Of a stretch of 64,000 nucleotides of DNA, positions 42,692 to 53,100 are shown piece after piece; positions within the stretch are counted from its first letter, which is position 1, and every line of letters starts with the position of its first letter. The translations under genes and the position numbers were made by a program. The stretch comes from Porphyra umbilicalis. Its lineage: Eukaryota > Rhodophyta > Bangiophyceae > Bangiales > Bangiaceae. The stretch lies in the NCBI GenBank assembly GCA_002049455.2, contig KV918976.1, positions 62,001-126,000 on the forward strand. The letters are read 5' to 3'. The notes beneath the pieces were generated by a model that did not search any database, was not told where the DNA came from, and worked only from the letters and a program-made list of their open reading frames with translations.

Positions 42692-45053
42692 ATGGTGCCT
42701 TCCCTCATTCGCAAGGAGAGGGCGTCTGCACCATTGTGGAGGTTCATCAAGATAACGGTTGTGGATGGAAAGCGGCTACTGTCGTGCCCCGCCCCGCTTT
42801 GCACAACTTACCGTAACATGTCCCACAACGCTACACGGGCGAAGGAGCATCTTTTGGAATGTGCAGAGGCGCATGCAATTGATCCTACGATGCGGGCTTC
42901 GGTGCTGGGTGCCGCCGTAAGCTCAGTGGAGGTGATCACGGCGGGTCGAGGAGGCTCCTCGGGCGCCGAGATGATGCCAACCTTGAACCCTGTTGTTTTG
43001 GATGACTGGGAGCAACGGTGTGCAACATTGATGTTCAGGGGCGGCTTGCCCTTTTCCGTGTTTCACTCGCCCGAGTGGAAGAGTTTCTTTTTGCTTGTCT
43101 CTGGTGGTCGCTTTCCAGGACCTGGTGATCCGAGGAAGGTGGGGGGCTCGCGCCTGGACACTGCCAGTGGGCAGGTCGCGGCCCGCGTGGACGCGGCTGT
43201 CCGGTGCGCCGACACTGTGGCCTTGACCCTGGACGGTGCCGGCGACGTCAACGGGAAGACGACGTACAATGTCGTAGGGTGTCTCCCCAGAACGTTTCTT
43301 CTCGGGTCGTCTCGTATGGGTGTCACAGTTGCGTCGGCCCCCAACTTGCTCCTCGCTTTTCGTGCCTGTTGGCCGTCGTCCCTCCTCCAGCCTAATGCAG
43401 ACATCTTCCAGAAATGGCCGGTCACAGCGACCAACCCGCGGCTGCACGCCCTTGCGAGCCGCAGGTTGTGGGCCTTATGCACTGACAACGCGTCCGTCAT
43501 GGTGTCCATGCGGACCGCCGCCCAGGCCGACGGGCTGGTGCTGGCCTCGTACGGCTGCTTTGCGCACGCCTTCAACCTGATCGGCAAAGAGCTGTGTGCC
43601 CGGGCGCCGTTTGCTACAATGCTCAAGCTGGTCATTGCCGGGACCGTCTTTTTTCGGCGCTGTGTGAGGGGGCGCGCGGAGTTAGCGGAGGACCGTGCCA
43701 CTCAGAAGGCGGCGGGCATCACGACCAACGAGCTCCGGACGTTTAGTCCCATCCGCTGGGTTGAGCAGAGCGTGACGTTGCGATCCTTCATCGACAACCT
43801 TCCAGGCCTTCGAAGGGTACTACTTTTCAACTCCCACAAGCCGGCTGGTCTTTCCTTCGCCGTCCCTCCCGCCGTCGCCGCCGCCGTCAACGACGCAGCC
43901 GTTGAGTCTACTGCCAAAGACCTGCTGCCGTGTCTCCAACTACTTTTCCGCATGGCTGCATCGCTCGAGGCGGACGCCTCTCCTCTCTCCTCCGTCTTGG
44001 TTTTATTTGCCGCGTTGTATATTGTATTGCGTGGGCATGTATTCGGTGTGCTCGGTGAGACGCTCTCTTTCTTTTCGCACTGTTTGGTGATTCGGTTTCT
44101 CTCCTACTCCCATCATCTGATGGTCCTTGCCTTCTACCTGGACCCCTTTTACGCCCCCTTCCGCCAGCAGATTGGCGTGGACCTCTGGGGCCGCGAGTAC
44201 TTGCCAACCACCCGCGGACGGGCTGTGCACATCCTCTGTGACGGCGACGCGGCTTTGGAGGACATCATCCTACGGGAGCTGGGGAGCTTTCTTCCACAAA
44301 CCAACGTGCGCACCTCGGCCATGTCCGTCCGGCTGCTGCACCCCGCAACGTGGTGGGAGCTGTACGGAACGCAATGGCCGACGCTTCACTTTTCGGCTAG
44401 CCGGCTCTTTTCCTTTCCGACGTCCTCGGCCGGCTCGGAGCGGATGTTTAAGGCCCTCTCCGTCGTGCTGTCCCGCACACGCAGCCGCACCCTCAACGAC
44501 AAGGTGGACAAGCAGTGGCGCATCGTCGTCAACGAGAAGCAACTTCAGCGGGGCGATATCATCGGCGAGTACGCCAGGTCTCCTGTGGAGCAGTTGTTGA
44601 TTCGGCTGGTTGACGTCAGGGGCCTCGACTGGGCGCTAGGAGGACTCATTGTGGCCCCCGCCGGGGCTCCCGGTGCCGCCCACCCGCTCCTCGCCGGCCC
44701 CGTGCCCCCCCCAACGACGGCGCCGCGCCCCCCCCCCCAGCCGGTGCCAACCCCCCCCCCCGGCCGCGGAAGGTGGTCGTGAAGGTGCTTGCGGCGCGTT
44801 GGAGGTGCCCGGCGGGGTTGAGGATGGACGCCGTGCACACGTGGAGGATGCTGTCGCTGCCGCTTTGGCTACCTTGGGCGGCCCGGGGGCATCCGGAGGT
44901 CCACCGCTGGACGTGGCTGCTGCCATTGGCGAGGCTTTGGCGACGGACGCCGCTGGCGACTGGCTGGCAGACAGCGACGGAGACGGCGACGACGACACCC
45001 CCATCCATGCAGAGGATCTCGATGCCATCGTTGACAGCTTTTTTGAGTTCTAG
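42692..45053 (+). CDS. hAT-family transposase
   Basis: Cut-and-paste DNA transposase. Numbered from the frame start at 42647; the likely ATG is residue 16 at 42692 (MVPSLIRKERAS). BED-type zinc finger with Cys47, Cys52, His68, Cys72; first catalytic Asp196 in LTLDGAGDVNG; second Asp280 in CTDNASVM; CFAHAFN at 304-310; RW at 370-371; the C-terminal dimerisation block WWELYGTQWP (569-578) and SSAGSERMFKALSVVLSR. The frame stops at 44782 in a C-rich stretch. Shifting at the C run near 44750 instead continues to an acidic end (ADSDGDGDDDTP, AEDLDAIVDSFFEF) and a stop at 45053, which I take as the true C-terminus. All motifs are intact up to there. Confidence 0.92.
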
Positions 45054-45721
45054 CGTGAGTAGTTCCTGTGATGGAGGTACCTTCGGGAGGGGGGGGGTGT
45101 CGGGGTGCAGGTGTGGGCGCGGTGGGGTTGCTGAGTGGCGGTGGGGTGGTGGAAAATAGGTTACGGCGAGATGGGCGACGCAGTGGGCCGTTTCCTTGCC
45201 GTAGGGCAAAGAATACATCGTTTGTCGTTGCAGATGGCAGAGGGAGACGGGGTGGGAACAGGGAAGAAGGAGAGAACAACGCGCCCACCACAGCTCGGTC
45301 GGGGTTGGGGCCACCATGTGCCTCGCACAGACCGCTCTCAGCAAGGGGGAAAAAATATCCACGACCTCCCTCTACAATAGAGGCGTCCGAGTACGTGTGG
45401 AGATGCCCTCTTGCAAAGGTGGAGCGCCTCCGAGGTGCAGCTCCACCCTGCGGGGCGAGTCTGTCGCGACGAGGGGGGGGGGCGAAAGCGAGGAGGCGGG
45501 TGGCGACGGCGATCGGGCAACCGCACGAGTCGGACGCTGCAACGAGTACCCAAATCATGCAAGGAACTCCGGGCAGTGAGTGGTGGAACGTGTTTCTGTG
45601 ACGACAAATGGTTGCCGGCTTCGGACTTGGAATCGCTCTGGGGGCCCTTCTTACGGCCTTTCGCCCATCGCAAGGGGAAGGGAAGACGAAAAACTTCACT
45701 CCGGAAGACAGCGTACCTCTA

Positions 45722-45910
45722 GTCCTCAGGGATCTGTGGGAGTGTCAGCGTTGGAAGGGTCGCGATGACGCTAAAAGCGAATAGAGTTACGCGGCTGAGA
45801 ACGACTGTCCTGCCACAAGGGTCACAGGGCCCAGACGGCGCCTGCCTCCCTGCCCCCCCGGGGGGCCCCCCACCGCCCCGAGTTGCGCGCGGCGACCGCG
45901 TGCAGCGACT
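45722..45910 (+). repeat. R1 repeat, right part of the copy split by the hAT insertion
   Basis: Continues the 17.2 kb sequence: GTCCTCAGGGATCTG, CGATGACGCTAAAAGCGAA, GACTGTCCTGCCACAAGG. From 45826 it follows the 18945-19010 sequence rather than the 17.3 kb one, so two R1 subtypes exist. Confidence 0.8.
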
Positions 45911-47200
45911 TTTGGGGTTCGACGCGCCCGCGAGGACCCGCGGGTGATCGTGCCTGCGCGCCGGCTTCTGTTGCGGCGGCACGTCCGCGGTTTCTAAAGC
46001 CATCTCGCGGCACGGATAGAGGCGCCCAGTCGCGCGGTGGTCGATCCCATCCGCCCGCCCGTGCGCCTTGTCGGTCCTCTTGATGTGGTCGCGTGGACTG
46101 ACCATCTTCCATTCCCATCACTATCTCCCCAGAAGAGCCACGAGGCAGCCAGCTCAAGCATCTCTTGCTGTGGGGACCGTTTGAGACTGGGGCGTCATCG
46201 ACCTAGTCAGAGGGGTTTCACTTGGCCGCCACTCGCTATGGACCCGATGACACATCGTGGTGTGGCACCAGTCGATTTATGCGACTTTGCCGGAAAACGA
46301 CTGCTCTGCCGTCGCCAAATGTACAAGAAGTGCTCTGCGCTACTGCCAGACACAGACAGCCACGACAGCGGCTAATCGCCGTCCAGAAGTGCATTTCCAT
46401 CTTTTCGCTGCCATTAAAGTTCTTCAGACTTTTTTCCTCCATTACCGCTGCATCTGATTGGCTTCTGATGAGTCTGTGAAAGGGATGCTCGAAGCAACAA
46501 ATCGAAAATGTCACCAAGGGTCCATTGGCAACCTCGAGCGACGGCATGTGCAAGAAAATGGAGTAGGAATCAACACACGAATCAAAACAGAACATCTTCA
46601 TCCACGAGATGATAGCATGCAGGCCTTCGCGGAAGGGAGCGTCAGTACAGCCGGTGCTGAGAGAAGAGCGAGGAGAAAAAAGCGTCACAGCGGGGAGGAG
46701 GCAAGGAGCAGTAGGCCACAGATGCACGGTGGAAGGAGGTCAGAGCGACGCGCATACCGGCAGGATGGATTTGCGAGGCGTGTCGGCGATGGCGGCGACG
46801 GCGGGGAGCAACGACAACGGTGGCGACGGGGCGGTAGCGACGGGGTTGGGGTGACAATGAGAATACGGCACGAGGGGGGGGGGGGGGGCGGGACGAGGAC
46901 AGCGACTGCGGTGAGGGTGAGGACGACGAGGGCGACGATGACAGGCGGTGGTCGTGGTGTGTGCCCGGGTGGTTTCCGGGACAGGGTCATCTGGAATCGT
47001 TCGCCGCTGTGTTGCGGCTCATGAAAACCTTCGCGGACTGACCGTTCCTGAGTCGCTTGTGCACGGCTATCGCTCCTTAACGATTTCTTGATCTTGCTCA
47101 TGTGGATCGAAGAAACTGCGCCAGGAGCCAGAAAAGTCGATAACAGACGAGTCACTCCTGGCTTCTGTGGCGACTCTCCTGGAAAAAGATCAGAAACATC
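45911..47200. other. gene-free stretch
   Basis: No domain-bearing frame. A G run lies at about 46873-46888 and a basic, low-complexity GA-rich stretch at 46650-46960. Confidence 0.35.
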
Positions 47201-47202
47201 TA

Positions 47203-47601
47203 TTGCTGATCCCCGAATTTTGTCCTGGTGGACAGAGACTGACTTGCGGACCGACTCAGTCCGCCAATCAGACGCGCCCCTGGGACTGACGTAGTGCTCC
47301 TGATTGCTGACATGTGCCCATACAGCCTGGAAATCAAAATCAGCTCCTCTTTTTCTCTGCACTTCTGGGCAGGAGACAGTAGAAAATCTCAAGATCTCGC
47401 GTGGGCAGCTTGCTCCGTGCCAAGAAAAGCGGATCCAGCGGCAATAAACAGTGAGTTAAGCTAGATGCAAGGTCCTGCCACCGAATGCGGGCTTTCTATT
47501 GGCTTCGATGCCTTCTTACTGTCGTTTTAGACCAATAGAGTGCTTGTATTCACTTTCAGTCTCTGTCTCTGTCCCGCGGGACAAAATTCGGGGATCAGCA
47601 A
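47203..47601. mobile_element. MITE with TA target duplication (399 bp), Tc1/mariner-like
   Basis: Begins TTGCTGATCCCCGAATTTTG and ends with its exact complement. TA flanks it on both sides (47201-47202 and 47602-47603), as for Tc1/mariner elements. Inside the termini, GGACAGAGAC-like sequence is also inverted. No coding sequence. Confidence 0.8.
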
Positions 47602-47665
47602 TACTCCGACAAGCTGATCTACAGTTCTCACCTTTCTCAAGGTTGCGGGATTGGCAATCACATTG

Positions 47666-47820
47666 CAGTCTTCTCAATTTTGGCCGATCACAGCAAAAAC
47701 AACCTGCAGTCCGAACAACTGCTGATTGGCCGAGAACTCGTATCCGGCCCAGCGGATGGCTGCTGTGCATCTGTTCAGCACAGTTGTTCTCGTCGGGATC
47801 GGCCAAAATTGGGGAGACTG
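47666..47820. mobile_element. small MITE-like inverted-repeat element A (155 bp)
   Basis: Left end CAGTCTTCTCAATTTTGGCC, right end inverted with two mismatches over 24 bp. A clear target duplication was not found. Its termini resemble element B next to it. Confidence 0.6.
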
Positions 47821-47840
47821 CCATAGAATCCTCATTCTAT

Positions 47841-48097
47841 TGCTGTCTTCCTAATTGTGGCCGATGTGGTCAAAGTCAAGACAGGGTCTTGGTCAACTGC
47901 CCATTGGTCGAACGAGTTTATCCGGTTGAATGGATGGCTGTTACAGGGTGCTACAGGCTGCTCCACGCTGTTAGTGTTACACGGTGCTTCAGGGTTCTAC
48001 ACGCTGCTACTGTTGCAGAGTGCTACAGGCTGCTACAGGCTCTGCTCGATCACCCCTCTTGACATCGACGGCATCGGCCAAATTTGGGAAAACAGCA
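47841..48097. mobile_element. small MITE-like inverted-repeat element B (about 257 bp)
   Basis: Left end TGCTGTCTTCCTAATTGTGG, right end inverted at about 80% match over 26 bp. TA occurs near both outer borders, so a Tc1/mariner-type origin is likely. The interior contains a degenerate tandem repeat. Confidence 0.55.
47940..48052 (+). repeat. degenerate short tandem repeat (GCTACAGGCTGCT-like)
   Basis: GTGCTACAGGCTGCT and variants recur about six times inside element B, with units of roughly 10 to 20 bp. Confidence 0.55.
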
Positions 48098-48796
48098 TTA
48101 TGTGGGCCGACCGAGCCAAGATAGATGCGATCGAAAAATGTGCGGTCTCAAGTCGCCCCGGCTGACCCCGCGCGGCGCCCCTCAGATCAAGTCTACCTTC
48201 TGTGCGCGGACTTCGAACCATGCAAGGCGATCATCAGTGCTGAATGCTCAGGGGGCGGTTCATGATGCTGAAGCGGATGTTGCGGATCCAGTTTTTGCGA
48301 GAAGCACAATAAAGCGGACGTTACGGACAAAGCGGACGCTTCCGTTTTGTCTTATGGTTCCACGCCTGTCCGTTTCCCATCGGACGCATTCCGGACGGTC
48401 CGTAATGCTCAAACGATAGACCCCCCCCCGGCTGTCACGTTACGTAGCGCTCGGCAGCCCCGTGGGAGGGGGTGGCCGACAGAAACAGCACAGTATCGGA
48501 TCACAAGCCATTACAGCAAGTGTCCGCGAAATGACAGCATCGGCTGCGTGTGGATGAGAGATCAATCAGACGGCGAAGCACAATCGTTGGGGATCTCCGA
48601 TGCACCCAATGAGACGAAGCGGACGAAGCGGACCGTCTCGGGCGGTCCGCGTCCGCATCTGTCGTTTTTTCCTGTCCGCTTGAGCAACCCTAGCGCCGAG
48701 GTTGCGATGGCCAATCGAAAAATCTGCGAATCTGATGAATGACATGACAAAGTACGACTTTGGAATTGACTGGGCGATCAATACAGCAGTCATTCC
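48098..48796. other. gene-free stretch with GCGGAC-rich repeats
   Basis: AAGCGGACG-type motifs occur at 48310-48340 and 48615-48640, and their complement at 48645 and 48675, suggesting another decayed foldback element. No gene. Confidence 0.35.
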
Positions 48797-50150
48797 TCAT
48801 TGTTTGACCGACGAGCATCCCATCGACGTGGGTCTCGGCGTCTTCACGTCCGTTCTCCCGTGTCCAAGGCTATGAAGCCGATGCTGGATGGTCACTGTCT
48901 TGCTGTGGAGGGACGTCCTGTGTCCGTGTTTGCTCGAGGTTGCGTATTGTATTAATTCCTCCTCGTCTCTGTATTCCTCATTGTCCTGACTGAGGACAAG
49001 GTCAACTGTGTCCTCCATCACGTGAGAGTCCGTCTCAGCGGAAAGCCACCCGAGTGCACCTTGGGGCAAACCAGAAACGGCTGTTCCCGGGAACAGCCTG
49101 GACCCCAGTGTAGTTCCTCTTAAAAGAGTCGTGATCTCTTCAACAATTGCAGCGACAGGCGGTGTGGTTGCGTTGTGGTAGTCAGCTTTCTTGGCACGCA
49201 GCGGCGCCGCAGAGCTGGCCTTCAGACGGTCAGTCTTGAGCCAGCACCGCACAATCGGCTCGGCCGTGATGCAGGCCCACTGTTCCTGGATAAGAGCATT
49301 GTTAACAATGAGATGCTATCCCCATATTCAAGCCACGTTGCACAACGTGTCCCATTAAGCACCTGAAGTCCGATGTAACACCACTTTTTAGACGAAGAAG
49401 CCCTTTTTTGTTCGGGCCATGGAAATCGAACTACCTACTTGATTCTGGCTTCCGCTGACCAAGAATAGCTGTGCGGCTATCGCTTTTCTATTGCTAGTCG
49501 GAATAGCTTTTAGGATAGCCGAGGCTATCTCACGGGGGCCTCTGATTGGCCCATGTGATGGATCAACGACCCGTTTCACAGCAAATAGTAGCACGTGGCT
49601 GCAACGTGTGCGCCACGTCTGCAAGATTGACTGCCAGTTTCTTCTGGGCAGAGGTGGTGGGAACGTCCGCAAGAGCTGTCGGGCATGGCAATGGTCCTAC
49701 AGTGACGTCCTTTTAGGCGTGGTCGTCATCAAGCGCTGCACATTTTGACCTGTTTCTTTGTCCGTCTGCCGACGAGCGTTCTCTGCGCCTTCGTTATGGT
49801 TGATACGGCTGCTCACCACAGTTGTCATCTGCCGCTGCAGTGAATCAAGTCCTGGCAGAAAATATCGTCTTGATCGGGCCCAGACAAGGCCTGGTGTAAG
49901 GAAACCTGCGGGTACTTAGGCTCATGACAGCACAGCAGCCAACCGCTGACGTACATGTGGCTGTCTAAGGACGCGGACTTGGTTCTAGAATGGAATAGCC
50001 GATAGCGATAGCCTGAGTTGTTGGCAATGCTCTAAGGCGTGCCAGGTCCAGTAGATTTGCGCGGTCGTTAGACAGCGAGTCTCCCATCTCTTGATCCGAG
50101 TGATGCAGTCGTGAGGAGCCTTCTCGTCCAATTTTTCCTGCGACAGTCAA
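48797..50150 (-). pseudogene. pogo/Tigger-like transposase C-terminal fragment, cut by a MITE
   Basis: Reading the minus strand, 50150-50036 gives MTVAGKIGREGSSRLHHSDQ, then ANLLDLARL. After the 739-bp Harbinger MITE (49294-50032), 49290-48797 continues with EQWACITAEPIVRCWLKTD and an acidic tail. The join reads as the end of a DDE_1 transposase, where a helix and a W...I..CW.KT pattern follow the catalytic core. The catalytic core itself is missing, and no continuation was found beyond 50150, so the gene was truncated before or besides the MITE insertion. The MITE is the younger event. Confidence 0.5.
49294..50032 (-). mobile_element. PIF/Harbinger-type MITE, copy 2 (739 bp)
   Basis: Reverse orientation of the 2918-3657 copy, nearly identical throughout by eye. 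Same GAGCATTG/CAATGCTC ends, with its own TAA duplication at 49291-49293 and 50033-50035. Inserted in the pogo-like transposase fragment. Confidence 0.9.
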
Positions 50151-53100
50151 GGGACGCTGAAGGCATGATCTTTTCCAAACACGTTCACGTGCGCGAGATA
50201 TAAAAAAACATCTCGCGCGCGTGCACGTGCTCGGCTTGAATGTGCCAATTGAGCCTGTTTCGGCTCGCGAGTCCTTTATGTGCGGGATCGCCGGATTGGA
50301 TCAAAAGGTATTAGTGTAATTGGGGTTTGGTTGGAATGAAGCGCTCCCATTGGCTAACACGTGTCTGAGCACGCCGTGCCCGCGCCGTGTAGACTGGGCC
50401 TGAGACATGGAGCATGCACGCTTGCGCAAACAAACATGAACACCCGACCACTGCGAGCATTGAACCGTGCTGCAGGGAGACCCATGATATGTCCGGGTGA
50501 TGTGTGACAAGTCAAGCATCCCGAGCAGGATCGCCGGGCCCTTGGGCCGACAAAGGCTGACTGCAGCTGGAAAACCGCATTCTGTGTGACCCGGTGGCAA
50601 GTACCTGCTGACACTCACGGTAGTCTTTGTGAAGCGATGCCAGAACATGCGCGCTGACGGCCTAATCAGAACAAGACTTCTTCAGCCACCGGCCACAGCG
50701 GTGCCGCCAGGAGCGTCCCCCCAAACCGGCCCCTCATGTTTGTTGGCACAGACTGAATCGGCCTCCAAACATGCATGACGTATGAGGAGATCTTGCAATT
50801 CATTTCTACCCATTCGGGCCGTTCATTGGCCCTCTGAGCACGTGATCGCAGTGACCAGTAGATCGCCATTGTTCATTGACATCACGACGTGTCACTGACA
50901 CTCCTTTGGCCAAGCATTATCGATGAAGCGCACAGCTGTGACTGGATCCCGCCCACCTGTGTTTCTTCTGGGCACCAGATGGCAGAGGTGCGCAGTCTCT
51001 TTCTTGTAGACCGTGGAGACCCGGCTCATATACCGTGAAACTAGGCCGCCTGAGGCCTGTTCTCAGTCGAGCCTCCTGTGCTGTGGCTGTTCGTGTGATG
51101 GCCAAAACTCCAAGAAACGAACGCGCGCCTGCAATCCGCGCTGCTTATCCGGTCCTCACTTCGGCAAGACCAGCCGACCAGCTGCAGCGGCCGCCGTCGA
51201 CCCCTTCTGTCGCGCATACCCCGCCACCCTGACTGTCAGCGTCATACGCCCCCCACCGCATTCCCTTCCGTGACGTTCTCCCGAGCTGTGCTTCTCCCCA
51301 GGTGTGTCGGCGCACACCTGGAGCCAAGCTGGGCGAGAGAGGCACCTCAGGTCGTTGTCGTGTGGGTGCGTGTCGCGTTCGCCGTGGCGTCTTCAGACCG
51401 CAAGTTTGGTCGACGCTCCCACATTGAAACCAAATTTGATGGACAGCACGTACTTCTATTTTTCCTTCATTGTCGCAGCAGTGGGCTTGCATTGTGATCA
51501 ATGTGACGAACGTAAGCAGCTCGTCCGCGTACGTTTGTCATAAAGATCACACTGTCACAGAGGTAAGCTTATCGGATGTGCCGCAGCACTTGACGCATCA
51601 CACAAACCTGCAACTAAGATCAGAGCTGAATCTCAGCACGCAAAAGCATGAGAGGCAGTGCGCGTCGATCAAGCGGGCCGTCCGTTCTGGCCGATGTACC
51701 TTCATGGCCGCGCCACGAGGCGAAGTGCGGTGACATTAGCCGCGACCGCCGCCGATATGCCCCGCCTCTGCGTTGCCCGCCGCCCTGCTGCCCGCTACCA
51801 TGTCACCCACGCCGGTGGTGCTTTCCCCGATGATGCCCGTCCCCGTATTTCCTGCCCTCAAGATGCCAGCGCCGGCAAATCCAGCGCCGGTCGTCGTCAC
51901 GAGAATGTCAACGGCGCCCACAGGGGCAGTACGCGGGCCTCCGTACTCTTGAGGGTGAGAGGAACTGTCGGGAAGCATGGCCGAACCAGCAGCAGCTGTT
52001 TTCAAGGCGCCGTGCGCTCGTGGTGACTCAAGAAAAACGTTCAACCTGGGCAGGTGCACAGTCAGCCTGTACCGTCAGCTTCCCAACTCGTGTGTAGTAA
52101 CTGCACGTCTTTTCCGAGGATTGGAAAGTCAGCAAACTGTGACGAGCTTTGTACTTCACGCGCAAAAGACCCGCATCTGGTCGGATGGCGAGAAAAACGG
52201 GTAACCTGGACTGCTCTGGCGGAGGGGCGTCCAGCCCTGGGGCGAACTAAAAACATTCAAGTAAAAGAGGATTCTATCGTCACCTGCCGCAGTTAGTACT
52301 GACAATATTCGGTTATATTCATCCTGGGTAAATCTACGTGGATATATGACTGGGGCGACGGAGGCACCAGAGAGCCCCAGAGAACAGGTACTTTGAGCTG
52401 TAAACGGACTTCAAATGTCTGTTGTTAAGAGTTTTGAACTCGTTTCGCGTCCGTGGCAATTAATACATCTCGTGCGCATCGCAATGGACGAGACGCCATT
52501 CTTCAGCACCGTCCTTAATCCACCGTCTACCGCCAAAAACCGAAACCACCCACGCCGCTCACACACTGCACTAACGCCGCCAACTGAGCCATCCACACGT
52601 CGCTATAAACCACAGGCACGGAGGGAAATCCGCCACCACCGGAGACTCCAGCGGGGCGCTCATAGTTGGAAGCTGCTGGCGCCGCCTCTTTCGCCGCCGT
52701 AGATGCGGGAGCCACGTGCACGGACGGTACCACTGGGTCGGGAACATTCGAGGTCATTCCTTGGCGGCTGTCGCGGGTGGGGCGGACGGTGAGGGCGGTG
52801 CCGTCGCCGCGAGACGGCGCCTGTCTGTCGAGGAGCGACACGCACCGCAAACCTTGATGCTTTGGAGAACCCTGACTCTTTGGCGGGGGGGGGGAAATGG
52901 CTTGGGCATTGGCCACGGCTACCGGCCAGAGTCGAGGCATGGCGCCTGGGGACAGGGTGAAAATGGAAGGAGCCGTACCGTCCTCCTTGTGAGAGATGTA
53001 CAATCACGGCGCATGATCCGATCAGTTCGGTGGAATAGAAAGAGCTTGGTGCCCCAAACAGCAGTGGGAACACTCCTCCAGAGAGATTTCCCGAACTACA

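Larger units (their letters stand above)
42371..45721 (+). mobile_element. nearly complete hAT transposon (3351 bp) with 8-bp target duplication
   Basis: Flanked by GTCCTCAG at 42363-42370 and 45722-45729, the 8-bp duplication expected for hAT. The host sequence is the R1 repeat, seen uninterrupted at 17100-17320, so both ends are fixed. Terminal inverted repeats are short and imperfect: TAGAGATGTGC at the left, TAGAGGTACGC (minus strand) at the right. It carries one transposase gene on the plus strand. Subterminal palindromes include 42449-42471. It looks young and possibly able to move. Confidence 0.93.

Noticed and set aside
50191-50220. Hairpin GCGCGAGAT...ATCTCGCGC as a terminator or RNA gene
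   Set aside because: Isolated in gene-free DNA with no transcript context; probably a chance or element-derived palindrome.
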